DNA of 64,000 nt. Source: Variovorax sp. PBL-H6. GTDB lineage: Bacteria; Pseudomonadota; Gammaproteobacteria; Burkholderiales; Burkholderiaceae_C. Below, one piece after another: positions 44,596 to 57,100 of the stretch (positions within the stretch are counted from its first letter, which is position 1; every line of letters starts with the position of its first letter). The notes under the pieces are model-generated. The model ran no database searches. It worked only from the letters and a program-made list of their open reading frames with translations, and had not been told where the DNA came from. Position numbers and translations under genes: made by a program. The stretch spans positions 2,976,001-3,040,000 of the forward strand of contig NZ_LR594659.1 in assembly GCF_901827155.1 (NCBI RefSeq), given 5' to 3'.

Positions 44596-46377
44596 ATGCA
44601 ACTGAAGCTCTTGAACGTTCTCATCTCCGCCGGCCTGGCCGCCTCCGCAGCCCACGCTGTCGTGACCAACCAGATGATCGAGAACGAAGCCACCGCCACC
44701 GGCAACATCCTCACCTGGGGATTGAACACCCAGGGGCAGCGCTACTCGCCGCTCAAGCAGGTCAACACGGCCACCGTCGGCAAGCTGGCGCCGGTGTGGG
44801 CCTTCTCCTTCGGCGGGGAGAAGCAGCGCGGACAGGAATCGCAGCCGGTCGTCCACAACGGGAAGATGTTCGTCACGGCCTCTTACTCGCGCCTTTTCGC
44901 GCTCGATGCCACGACCGGCCGCAAGCTGTGGAAGTACGAGCACCGCCTGCCCGAAGGCATCATGCCTTGCTGCGACGTGGTCAACCGCGGGGCTGCGCTG
45001 TACGACAACCTGGTGATCTTCGCCACGCTGGACGCGCAGCTCGTGGCACTCGACCAGAACACCGGCGACGTGGTGTGGAAGGAGAAGATCGACGACTACA
45101 AGGCCGGCTACTCGGCCACCGCGGCGCCCATCATCGCCAACGGGCTGATCCTCACCGGCGTGTCGGGCGGCGAGTTCGGCGTGGTCGGCCGGGTCGAGGC
45201 GCGCGACGCCAAGACCGGGCGGCTGGTGTGGATGCGGCCTACCGTCGAAGGCCACATGGGCTACACCTACGATGCCGATGGCGCAGCCAAGGAAAACGGT
45301 GTCTCCGGCACTGTCAACCAGAGCTGGCCGGGCGACCTGTGGAAGACCGGCGGCGCTGCCACCTGGCTCGGCGGCACCTACGACGGCAAGACGGGGCTGG
45401 CCTACTTCGGCACCGGGAACCCCGCCCCGTGGAACAGCCACCTGCGCGAGGGCGACAACCTGTTCTCCTGCTCGACCGTGGCCATCGACGTGAAGACCGG
45501 GCAGATCAAGTGGCACTACCAGGGCACACCCAACGACAGCTGGGACTTCGACGGCGTGAACGAGTTCGTGACCTTCGACATGGACGGCAAGCGCGTAGGC
45601 GGCAAGGCGGACCGCAACGGCTTCTTCTACGTGAACGACGCGACCACCGGCAAGCTCGTCAACGCCTTCCCCTTCGTCAAGAAGATCACCTGGGCCAGCA
45701 GCATCGACCTGAAGACCGGCCGCCCCAACTTCATCGCGGAGAACCGGCCCGGTGATCCGACGGCCGGCACGGAGGGCAAGAAGGGCAGTGCGGTCTTCGC
45801 CGCGCCGGGCTTCCTCGGCGGCAAGAACCAGATGCCGATGGCCTACAGCCCCGACACGAAGATGTTCTACGTACCCGCCAACGAATGGGGCATGGAGATC
45901 TGGAACGAACCCGTGGCCTACAAGAAGGGCGCGGCGTACCTCGGTGCGGGCTTCACCATCAAGCCGCTCAACGAAGACTACATCGGCGCGCTGCGCGCGA
46001 TCGACCCGAAGACCGGGAAGATCGCCTGGGAGGTCAAGAACAACGCGCCCCTGTGGGGTGGCGTGCTGACCACCGGCGGCAACCTGGTGTTCTGGGGAAC
46101 GCCCGAAGGCTACCTGAAGGCGGCCGACGCCAAGACGGGCAAGGTGGTGTGGGAGTTCCAGACCGGCTCCGGCGTGGTGGCGCCGCCGGTGACCTGGCAG
46201 CAGGACGGCGAGCAGTACGTGAGCGTCGTCTCCGGCTGGGGTGGCGCGGTGCCGCTGTGGGGCGGCGAGGTCGCCAAGAAGGTCAACTTCCTCGAGCAGG
46301 GCGGCATGGTGTGGGTGTTCAAGATTCCGAAGGCCGGCGACGCCAAGGGCACGACGCGCAGTGCGAAGGCCGGCTGA
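44596..46377 (+). CDS. PQQ-dependent alcohol dehydrogenase, lanthanide-type site
   Basis: 593 residues, eight-bladed quinoprotein with tryptophan-docking repeats. Signal peptide about 1-21 (ending SAAHA), so periplasmic. Active-site features: vicinal disulfide pair Cys125-Cys126, metal ligands Glu193 (GGEFGVVGR) and Asn280 (NPAPWN), catalytic Asp317 in DSWDFDG. Asp319, two residues after the catalytic Asp, is the mark of lanthanide-dependent enzymes (XoxF, ExaF, PedH); calcium enzymes have Ala or Ser there. It oxidises a primary alcohol to the aldehyde and passes electrons to a c-type cytochrome, probably the c550 at 49240. The start has GGAGACG upstream. A HiPIP gene follows after 38 bp. Confidence 0.9.
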   Translation: MQLKLLNVLISAGLAASAAHAVVTNQMIENEATATGNILTWGLNTQGQRYSPLKQVNTATVGKLAPVWAFSFGGEKQRGQESQPVVHNGKMFVTASYSRLFALDATTGRKLWKYEHRLPEGIMPCCDVVNRGAALYDNLVIFATLDAQLVALDQNTGDVVWKEKIDDYKAGYSATAAPIIANGLILTGVSGGEFGVVGRVEARDAKTGRLVWMRPTVEGHMGYTYDADGAAKENGVSGTVNQSWPGDLWKTGGAATWLGGTYDGKTGLAYFGTGNPAPWNSHLREGDNLFSCSTVAIDVKTGQIKWHYQGTPNDSWDFDGVNEFVTFDMDGKRVGGKADRNGFFYVNDATTGKLVNAFPFVKKITWASSIDLKTGRPNFIAENRPGDPTAGTEGKKGSAVFAAPGFLGGKNQMPMAYSPDTKMFYVPANEWGMEIWNEPVAYKKGAAYLGAGFTIKPLNEDYIGALRAIDPKTGKIAWEVKNNAPLWGGVLTTGGNLVFWGTPEGYLKAADAKTGKVVWEFQTGSGVVAPPVTWQQDGEQYVSVVSGWGGAVPLWGGEVAKKVNFLEQGGMVWVFKIPKAGDAKGTTRSAKAG

Positions 46378-46415
46378 CAAGACACGTTCCACCGAAGACA
46401 AGACTGGAGACCCAC

Positions 46416-46736
46416 ATGAAAGACAGCACGCGCCGCCTCTTCATCCTTCGCAACCTGGCTGGCGGCAGCGCCGTCCTCGCATTCTCCGGACTCGCGCGGG
46501 CCGCGCCCGCGCGAACGGAGGAAAGCGACGACACGGCACAGGCCCTGGGCTACAGGCACGACACCAGCAAGGTCGACGACAAGCGCTTTCCCAAGCACAG
46601 CGCCACGCAGCGCTGCACCAATTGTTCGTTCTTCCAGGGCAGCGCCACCGATGAGTGGGGCGGTTGCGCGATGTTCGGGCGCAAGCAGATCGCCGGCCCC
46701 GGCTGGTGCAACGCCTGGGCGGCCAAGCCGGCCTGA
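46416..46736 (+). CDS. high-potential iron-sulfur protein (HiPIP)
   Basis: 106 residues from ATG 46416. A twin-arginine-like signal (STRRLFILRNLAGGSAVLAF) precedes the mature domain. The four cluster Cys are 67 and 70 (CTNC), 84 (GGCAMFG) and 98 (GWCNAW), the HiPIP spacing. These periplasmic [4Fe-4S] carriers shuttle electrons between membrane complexes. Placement in one operon with a PQQ dehydrogenase suggests it can take electrons from that enzyme or its cytochrome, which is not the usual partner set. Confidence 0.9.
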   Translation: MKDSTRRLFILRNLAGGSAVLAFSGLARAAPARTEESDDTAQALGYRHDTSKVDDKRFPKHSATQRCTNCSFFQGSATDEWGGCAMFGRKQIAGPGWCNAWAAKPA

Positions 46737-46758
46737 GCAGCCTGAACCCGTGTGACAC

Positions 46759-46775
46759 TGTTCCCTCGTGGAGCA
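46759..46775. repeat. inverted repeat between convergent genes
   Basis: TGTTCC-CTCGT-GGAGCA lies between the HiPIP gene and the convergent activator gene. With one flanking pair and one G-T pair it can form a 9-bp stem, so it could be a bidirectional terminator, although no run of T follows. TGTTCC-N5-GNNNCA sequences also occur at 49156-49172. Confidence 0.35.
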
Positions 46776-46828
46776 GTGGTGCGCAACCGAGACACAGGGA
46801 TTCCCCCCGGCCTGGCAGGCATGCCTCG

Positions 46829-48955
<2,127 letters not shown>

Positions 48956-49112
48956 CCGTATCTCCTGCTCGTGTTGCTGCCCTTCGGGCAGCTCGTCTCC
49001 GTCGAACCCCGCGCAGCTCGAAGGCGTCGCGGCTGTGCTTTTTCTAGGTTGGCAGACCGTGCGGCATGGCGTCGCCAAGTCCGTTCCGAAGCATGCCATT
49101 GAACTGGCCGGT

Positions 49113-49129
49113 TGCTTTGATGTGGAGCA
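49113..49129. promoter_or_regulatory. candidate activator site (TGCT-N9-AGCA) for the cytochrome c550 promoter
   Basis: TGCTTTGATGTGGAGCA, extended to TTGCT/AGCAA, repeats the layout found before the PQQ dehydrogenase, including TGG before the right arm. Its centre is near -84 from the predicted sigma-54 start. It contains a sequence that looks like a weak FNR box (49117-49130), but the shared inverted repeat explains it better. Confidence 0.58.
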
Positions 49130-49180
49130 ATCGGCAGGTCTTTGAAGGCAATTTGTGTTCCAGCCTGAAACAGGTCCGCA

Positions 49181-49196
49181 TGGCACGGGCTTTGCG
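49181..49196 (+). promoter_or_regulatory. sigma-54 promoter for the cytochrome c550 gene
   Basis: TGGCACGGGCTTTGCG fits TGGCACG-N4-TTGCW except for the final base. It lies 44 bp before the start at 49240. A TGTTCC-N5-GAAACA inverted repeat at 49156-49172 ends nine bases before the -24 element. Confidence 0.82.
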
Positions 49197-49239
49197 GTCC
49201 GCTGCGCATCGTTCAACACAACCATGACGGAGACCTGAC

Positions 49240-49761
49240 ATGAATCGCATCCCGCCCCCCAACCCCGTTTCCATTCGTCCAACGCACAGCCGCAGCGCAG
49301 CGAAGGCCGGCGCCGTGCTGCTGGCCCTCTGCGCCTGCCTGGCCGCCCCCATCGCCTGGGCGCACGGCGACGTGACGCCCCAGGCCGTCGACACTGCGGC
49401 GCTGCCCAAGCTCGGCGAGCAGTGGCGCGCCGAGAACCCCTTCCGCGGCAACGAGGTCGCCATCAAGATCGGCACGTCTGCTTACAACCAGAACTGCGCC
49501 CGCTGCCATGGCCTGGAGGCCATCTCCGGCGGCATTGCGCCCGATCTGCGCAAGCTCGACGGCGAGTGCGCGACGATGAAGGACGCTGGACGCCGAACCG
49601 CCTGCGTCAAGGAGACCGACGAGTTCTACGCCGCGACCGTGCGCGCCGGCCGCACCCGCAACGGCGCCGTGTACATGCCGCCCTTCGAAGGCGTCATGAA
49701 CCAGGAAGCCGTCTGGTCGATCAAGGCGTACCTCGAGACGCGCCGCGAGAAGCCCTTCTGA
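49240..49761 (+). CDS. pedF: cytochrome c550 of the PQQ alcohol dehydrogenase (PedF-like)
   Basis: 173 residues. The signal peptide ends near residue 41 (AWAHGDVTPQAVDT, the mature start typical of PedF-type c550). One heme site, CARCH at 86-90, with the probable axial Met146 in YMPPF. An extra pair of Cys (110, 122) could form a disulfide. It should accept electrons from the PQQ dehydrogenase in the periplasm. Encoded together with the XoxJ-like binding protein 12 bp downstream, under a sigma-54 promoter of its own. Confidence 0.9.
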   Translation: MNRIPPPNPVSIRPTHSRSAAKAGAVLLALCACLAAPIAWAHGDVTPQAVDTAALPKLGEQWRAENPFRGNEVAIKIGTSAYNQNCARCHGLEAISGGIAPDLRKLDGECATMKDAGRRTACVKETDEFYAATVRAGRTRNGAVYMPPFEGVMNQEAVWSIKAYLETRREKPF

Positions 49762-49772
49762 GCGAGCCGACC

Positions 49773-50627
49773 ATGAAGAACATCGGAGCAAGCCGTCGCG
49801 ACTGGCTGCGTTGCCTGGGTGCGGCCGGCGCAGCCGCGGGCCTGGCGGTACTGCCGCTGCGCCCGGGAGCCACCCCGCTGGAGCGTGTGCGCGAGCGCGG
49901 CGCACTGACTGTCGGCATCTACCACGACATGCCGCCCTTTCACTCGGGCGGCAAGGGCATCGACATCGAACTGGCGCAGGCCCTTGCCGAATCATTGGGC
50001 GTGCGGCTCTCGCTGCTGCCTTTCCATGCGGACGAGAACATGGCCGATGACCTGCGCAACATGGTGTGGCGTGGGCATTACCTCGGCTACGGGCCGGCCG
50101 ACGTGCTGCTGCACGTCCCGGTCGACCGGCCGCTGATGGACGCCAACCCGCAGGTCGCCATCCTGGCGCCCTATTGCCGCGACCGCGTCGCGATCGCCAG
50201 GCGGCTCGAACGCGTGCCCCGTCTCGACACGCTGTCGCAACTGGCGGAAGGCCGGGTGGCGGTGCCGGGGCAGTCGCTCGCGGGCTGGCTGCTGATCGGC
50301 GCGGAAAGCGGCGCCTATCGGAGCCAATTGAACACGCAATGGAAGGACGGCACCGAGGCCGCACGTGCGCTGCTGCGCGAGGAAGTCGTGGCGGCGGCAG
50401 GACTGGCTTCGGAACTGGAAGCCGTGCTGCGCGGCGACACGCGCTTCGAGATCACGCCGCTGCCTTCGCCGCGCGCGCCGCGCGACGGCTGGGCGGTGGG
50501 GATGGCGGTCAAGCGCGCTTCCACGGAGCTCGCGCAGGCGTTGCAGGGCGCGGTGAACGAGCTGGCCGCGAGCGGCCGGCTGGCGCAGATCTTCGAGCGC
50601 GGCAACGTGACGTGGCGGGCTGCCTGA
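49773..50627 (+). CDS. periplasmic binding protein linked to quinoprotein dehydrogenase (XoxJ/MxaJ-like)
   Basis: 284 residues from ATG 49773. A Tat-like signal (SRRDWLRCLGAAG) is followed by a family-3 solute-binding fold: LERVRERGALTVGIYHDMPPFHS, GKGIDIELAQALAESLGVRLSLLPF, and a second lobe ending LAQIFERGNVTW. No ABC permease genes are nearby. In xoxFGJ and mxaFJG clusters a protein of this fold is needed for dehydrogenase activation; the order here (dehydrogenase, cytochrome c, binding protein) parallels that, so assistance to the PQQ enzyme is inferred. Confidence 0.8.
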   Translation: MKNIGASRRDWLRCLGAAGAAAGLAVLPLRPGATPLERVRERGALTVGIYHDMPPFHSGGKGIDIELAQALAESLGVRLSLLPFHADENMADDLRNMVWRGHYLGYGPADVLLHVPVDRPLMDANPQVAILAPYCRDRVAIARRLERVPRLDTLSQLAEGRVAVPGQSLAGWLLIGAESGAYRSQLNTQWKDGTEAARALLREEVVAAAGLASELEAVLRGDTRFEITPLPSPRAPRDGWAVGMAVKRASTELAQALQGAVNELAASGRLAQIFERGNVTWRAA

Positions 50628-50776
50628 GACGCGGGCCTGGCGAGAGAGCGGAGCTTCCCTGAGGTTCGAGCGGCTTCCGCGCGTGGATGCATGCGCCAGA
50701 TTCGCGCGACAAAGAACGAGTTTTGTTTGTTCTCGGCTCGACTACAGTCCGCGACACCAAAAAAACGGGAGCCCCC

Positions 50777-51067
50777 ATGAATAAGAAGATCGCTGCATTG
50801 CCAGCGTATGCATCGAGATCGCACGCATCGATGCCCTCCAATCGTGTTATGCCGACACGGATGTTGAGCCGCACAGTTCTTGCCGCTTGCCTGTGCACCG
50901 CCGCGCTCGCGGGTCATCCTGCTCATGCCGATTCCGTGAGCTACAGCTACGACGCCCTGGGCCGCTTGGCCAGTACCGTCTACAGCGACGGCAGCGCGAC
51001 CACCACCATCACCTACAGCTACGACGCCGCGGGCAATCGCACCTCGGTGGCGACCACCTCGCCGTAG
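50777..51067 (+). CDS. mini secreted YD-repeat protein
   Basis: 96 residues from ATG 50777 with GGGAG upstream. A long N-terminus ends in a signal-like helix (TVLAACLCTAALAGHPAHA), then there is a single short segment with two YD motifs (YSYDALGRLAST and YSYDAAGNRTSV) and a stop. It looks like one RHS repeat unit with its own export signal, just 80 bp before the large RHS gene. It may be a remnant of an RHS gene or a small functional partner; I cannot decide which. Confidence 0.65.
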   Translation: MNKKIAALPAYASRSHASMPSNRVMPTRMLSRTVLAACLCTAALAGHPAHADSVSYSYDALGRLASTVYSDGSATTTITYSYDAAGNRTSVATTSP

Positions 51068-51147
51068 CGTCGGCGCGCTGTTGCAGCCTGGCCTGGGAGG
51101 GCAGGGCTGCTCGTTTCCTTTCCATTGAAAACAATCGGGGAGTTCCC

Positions 51148-54100
51148 ATGTCCAAGCTCGCGCGCGCGTGCGCCGTTGCCGTGGCCGTTGCCACATCGTT
51201 TGCGGGCGGCATCGCTGCTGCACAGATCCAGGGAGGCGGTGCACGCAAGGCGGCACCGCCTGCCATTGCCCTCGGTGTTCCCGTGGCCAAGGCCACCTCC
51301 GCCATCAGCCAGCGTTCCTCTCTGAGTGCCGCAGCAGGCTCGGGCAGTTCGTTGAGCTTCGCCAGCGGCCAGCCTGCGCTGCGCTACCAGGCTGTGGACC
51401 TTCCCACCGCCAAGGACCCCGTGCGGCGCGAGGCGGTCAAGGACGGTGCCAAGGAGGCCAATGTCTCCGCGCGAGGTGCAGCCGCTACCAGCAGCACCAG
51501 CAGCACCCCCGGCGAATTCGCCCCCGCCCCCGGCGTCCTTCGCGCCAACATGCCCCCGGTCACCTTCGCCGATGCCCAGCGCATCCTGAAGTCGAGAGTC
51601 CTTCCGGCCAACGTCAATCAAGGCGTCACTGCGGCATCCACGGCGACCAAGACCAGCAAGACTTCGACCTCCACCTCCGCCGCAAAGATCTCCGGCGACG
51701 CCGCTGCCTCCGGCCCCGCCTCCATCGCCGAGCTCGCGCGGTCCCTGCGCAACCACCCGGACCTCATCTACCAGTACGTTCGCAACAACATCGAGTACTA
51801 CCCCACCTTCGGCATCCAGAAGGGCGCGCTCGGCGCCGTGCTCGACAACCAGGCCACCGCCCACGACCAGGCGGCCTTGATGGTCGAGCTGCTGCGCGCC
51901 TCCGGCATGGAGGCCAACTACGTGCGCGGCATCGCCAAGCTCAGCGCCGCTCAGTTGACTGAGTGGTGGGGCGTGAGCACCGCCAATGCCTGCGGTGTCC
52001 TCTCGCTCCTGGGCCAGGCCCAGATCCCGGTCTACGAGATCAACGCCACCACCGCGGGCAGTTGCCCCGGCACCGTCGCCGCATTGACGGATGTCTCCAT
52101 CGAGCACGTCTGGGTCAAGACCAAGATCAACGGCAGCTGGTACGTCTTCGACCCGAGCTACAAGCCCCACACCTTCAAGAGCGGCATCGACCTCGCCAGC
52201 TACGCCGGCTACAACGCCGCCAACTACCTGGCCTCCGCCCAGAGCGGCGCCACCGTCGCGGCCGACTACGTCCAGAACATCAACCGCAACAACATCCGCT
52301 TCAACCTCGAGAAGTACGCTGGCATCCTCGCGGTCTCCCTGCGCACCTCCAAACAAACCGCCACCCTGGACGACGTCCTCGGCGGCAAGACCATCGTCCC
52401 CTTCTACGGCGCCTTGCGCCAGACATCACTGCCTTACCAGAACACCGCCTGGGGCAGCGAGGAACTCGCCGAACTCCCGGCCTACATGAAGCCCACCCTG
52501 CGCGTGCAGTACCAGGGCATCGATCAGACCTACACGTCCGATGCCATCTACGGGCGTCGCCTGACCCTCACCTACAACGGTGCCAACCAGCCCATCCTCG
52601 AGCTCGATGGCGTCGCTGTGGGGGCGCCCGGCACGGCAGTCACTCCCGGTACCTCCACCTCGATCACCTTCACCGTCACCCACAACGCCTACGTTTCCAC
52701 CTGGGCGAACCACAGCTTCACCCAGAGGATCTTGGGCGGCGGCACCAACACCTTCCTGATCGCCAACGGCTGGGGTCCGGCAGGCCGAGGCCCCGCCGAG
52801 AACTACCGCAGGACCCTCAGCGACCTCAAGGCTTCCGGCGCCGCCGACGCTTCCGAACCGCTGCTGGGCAGCACCCTGGGCGTCATCGGCGCCCAGTGGA
52901 TCGCCCAGAACACCCACGCCGGCACCATCACCGAGCGCATCGCCGACACCACCTTGCTGCACCAGCACCAGGTCGGCATCGTGGGCTACACCGGCAGCGC
53001 CTACGTCGACCTTCCCAGCAACGTGCTGGCCGTGGCCAACCTCGCAGGCAACACCGACAAGGAGAGCGCGGCGTTCGCCAACTGGGCCATGCACCTGAGC
53101 ATCCTGGAGTCCACGGCCGTGCAGCAGACCACCGGCGTTCCGGCCGTATCAACGGTCAAGCTCATGGACCTCGCCTCGGCGGCCGGCCAGCGCATCTACA
53201 ACGCCACGTCGGCCAACTACGCGAGCGCCGTGCAGCCCAACCTGGTGAACTGCGGGGCGCATCTCGGCAACTTCAGCAGCTATTTGGCCTCCGGGCTGCG
53301 CCTGATCCTGCCCGCGCGCTGCGACATCGCCGAGAACAGCTGGAGCGGTGCGGGCTACTTCACCGTGGGCTCCGGGTTGTACCTGGGTTCCATCATCAGC
53401 AACGGTTTGTCCGGCGGCTACTCGACGTACGACCAGTCGGCGGGGGCGGCCAGCGCAACCGTGGTCCAAGCAACCAGAGAACAAAGCGATCTGACCCAGG
53501 CTGGCCCGCAACTCCTCGGCGATCCGATCGACATGGTCCAGGGCCATTTCCTCTACAACCACGAAGACATCAATGTCGGCGTCGGCGCCTTCCCCCTGAG
53601 CCTGAGCTTCCAACGCCTCTACAGCTCCGGCATGCGCAACCAGAACGGCCCTCTGGGCAAGGGCTGGACGCACAACTTCAACGCCAGCGCCGCTGTCAAC
53701 TCCGATGGCTTCCAGGCCATGGGCGAGGACTCTGCATTGGATGCCGTGGGCACCATCGTCGAGCACAAGGCCTCCTTCGACCTGCTGATGGACCCGGCAC
53801 GCCCGCTTGCCAAGCTCGTGGCCGCCACGCTCGGCCAACGCTGGTTCGGCGACCAACTGATCAACAACACCGTGGTGGTGACCCAGGGTCTCAACGCCGA
53901 GGTGTTCGTCAAGCTGCCCGACGGAACCGGCATGTACAACCCGCCACCCGGCAAATCCGGCAAGCTGACGAAGAGCACCGATGGCACCTATGCGTATGAG
54001 TTCCTTAACCGCGCCGCCCTGAAGTTCAACGCCGCCGGCAAGGCCGAAACCTACACCGAGCCCAGCGGCGTCCAGGCCAAGTTCACCTACTCGGGCAACG

Positions 54101-57100
54101 ACCTCGCGCAGGTCCAGAACAGCCTGGGCCGCACGTTGACCTTTACTAACGCCAACGGGCGCATCGCGCAGGTCAGCGACGGGACGCGCTCCGTGAGCTT
54201 CGGCTACGACGCCAACTCGAACCTCGCCACCTTCACCAACACACTGGGTCAAGGCACGACCTTCTCGTACACCCTACCGGGACAGATCCGCAGCATCTAC
54301 AACCCCAGCCTCCCGGCCACCGCCGCGCTCACCAACACCTACGACAGCCTCGGGCGCGTGAAGAACCAGGTGAATGCGCGGGGCAAGAGCTACGACTACT
54401 ACTTCGCCGGATCTCGAACCGAGGAAGTGGGTCCGGGCGCAGTCGCCCGCACCAGCTATCTCGACGGGCAGGGCAATGTCATTCAGTCCAGCACCCCCGT
54501 GGGTAACTGGACCATCAATACCTACGACGGCCAGTCGCGCCTCATCCGCAGGCAGCTGCCCGAGGGCAACGCCACCGAGTACGCCTACGACGACGCTACC
54601 TGCACCAACCCGACGTTCCGCTGCACGCACAACGTCCAGAGCATCACCAGCATTGCCAAGCCCGGCAGCGGCCTGGCCAGCCGGGTGCAGCGCTTCTACT
54701 ACGAAAACGCCTTCAACAAGGTGGCTACCGCCATTGACGCGCGGGGCAAAACCACCACCTACACCTACACCGCGCAAGGCCTGCCGCTGGCCATCACCGC
54801 CCCGGCCGATGCGGCCGGAGTGGCACCTCAGACCACCTACGCCTACAGCGCCTTCACGCCGAGCGGCTTCCCGAGCTTCTACCTGCCGAGCTCGCAGACC
54901 GTCAAGACCAGCGCCAGCAACAGCGTGGTGACCGCCACCACCTACAACGCTGCGAACAAGTACGTGCCGCAGACCAGCACGGTTGATGCGGGCACCGGCA
55001 AGCTGAATCTGACGACCAGCTTTACGTATGACCTGACCGGAAACCCTACCGGGGTCGATGGGCCGCGCACCGATGTGGCGGACACGATCGCCACGGCTTA
55101 CGACACCGAGCGCCGGCCCACGCAGGTCACCGATGCGGTGGGCAAGCAGAGCCGCGTGGCCTATGACGCGGACGGCCGCGCGGTCAAGAGCGCGGCGCAG
55201 CAGGGGACTCAATGGCTCGTGAGCTGCAGCCGCTACAGCGAGACCGGCAAGGTCACCCGGGCCTGGGGTCCGGCGCTCACTGCCGCGGCCACCACCTGCC
55301 CCGGCGAGGCGGCTCCGACGCCCATCACCGACATCGCCTATGACGACGTGGATCGACCCTTCCGGACGACGCAGTACCTTCCCGCAGCCGACGGGGGCAA
55401 CCGCGTCACCGAGACCATCTACAACCTCGACGACACCGTGCAGGCGGTCAACAAGGCCGTGGGCACGGCACTGGCCCAGGCTTATGCGACCTACACCTAC
55501 ACGCCCAACGGCAATGTCGATTCGGTCAAGGACGCCAAGAACAACCTCACCGTCCACACCTACGACGGCTTCGACCGGCTCGCCAGGACGTACTACCCGC
55601 TGCCCAACATGCCTCTCTACGGCAACGCGAACGACTACGAGGAGAACGCGTACGACGCCAACGGCAACGTCACGAGCCTGCGCAAGCGCAATGGCCAGAC
55701 CATCGCACAGAGCTGGGACAACCTCAACCGCCTGACAGCACGGTCTTATCCGAACACTGCCGACAACGTACAGTTCGGCTACGACCTGCGAGGGCTCAGG
55801 ACCTCGGCCCAGTTCGCCAATGGCACGCACGCGATCAGCTATGCCTGGGACAACGCCGGGCGGCTCGCGAGCACCGCCGCGGGCGGCAAGACCCTGAGCC
55901 ACCAGTACGACGCCGCGGGCAACCGCATCCGCACCACCTGGCCCGATGCGTTCTACACGACCACGAGCTATGACGCGGCCAGCCGGCCGAGCGTCATCCA
56001 GGAGAACGGCAACGTCAACTTGGCCAGCTACGCCTACGACGACCTGGGACGGCGCACCACCGTGACCTTGGGCAACGGCACCACCGTCCAGCGTGGCTAT
56101 GACAACCAGGGGGCACTCGCCACGCTGAAGAATTTCCTCGCCTCGCCGTCTCAGGAAGTGCAATACAGCTACACGCGCAACCAAGTCAGAGAGCTCAAGA
56201 GCGTCGCCTGGACCAACAACCTGTACCAGTGGAGCGGGGCAAGCGCGGGCACGAAGAGCTACACCAGCAATGGGCTGAACCAGTACACCGCGGCGGGTGG
56301 CGCAACGCAGAGCTACGACGCCAACGGCAACCTCACGGGCGATGGCACCTGGAGCTATGGCTACGACCTGGACAACCGGCTGAAGACGGCGAGCAAGACG
56401 GGCACTGCAGCCAGCCTCGCCTACGACGCAGAGGGAAGACTCAGGCAGACGGTGATCGGAGCCAGCATGACGAACCTGCTGTACGACGCCGCGAACCTGA
56501 TTGCCGAGTACGACGCGGCGGGGACCACGCTGCAACGACGCTATGTGCATGGACCGGGCACCGACGAGCCGATCGTCTGGTACGAAGGCGCAGGCACCAC
56601 GGCCAAGAACTGGTTCTACGCGGACCACCTGGGCAGCATCGTGGCCACGGCCAATGCGACCGGTGCCTCCACGGGCATCTACAGCTATGGGCATTTTGGC
56701 GAGCCGAACACGGCGACGGGACCGAGGTTCAGGTACACCGGCCAGCAACTCATCGGCGAGCTAGGGCTGTACTACTACAAGGCACGGCTTTACTCGCCGA
56801 GCCTCGGCAGGTTCCTGCAGACGGATCCGATTGGCTACAAGGACGACCTCAATCTGTATGCCTACGTGGGCAACAACCCGGCGAACCGGACGGACCCTAC
56901 CGGCTTGATCGCCAGCCAGGCAGCGGCACTGGCGGCTGGTGTTGGCGGTGCGTCCGCATTTCCTGTGGCCCCGCAGTCCAATGTGCAAGGCACGCCTCTT
57001 GGAAACTGGATTGACAATTCGCCACTCTACGATCCACCGCTAGAGGGTGTCTATCCCGAGGAGTTTCTGATTGGTGGAGGGTTGGGAATACTCAGAGGGG

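Noticed and set aside
49117..49130. TTGATGTGGAGCAA as an FNR box
   Set aside because: Two mismatches in the right half, and it is part of the TGCT-N9-AGCA inverted repeat shared with the PQQ dehydrogenase promoter, which explains it better.
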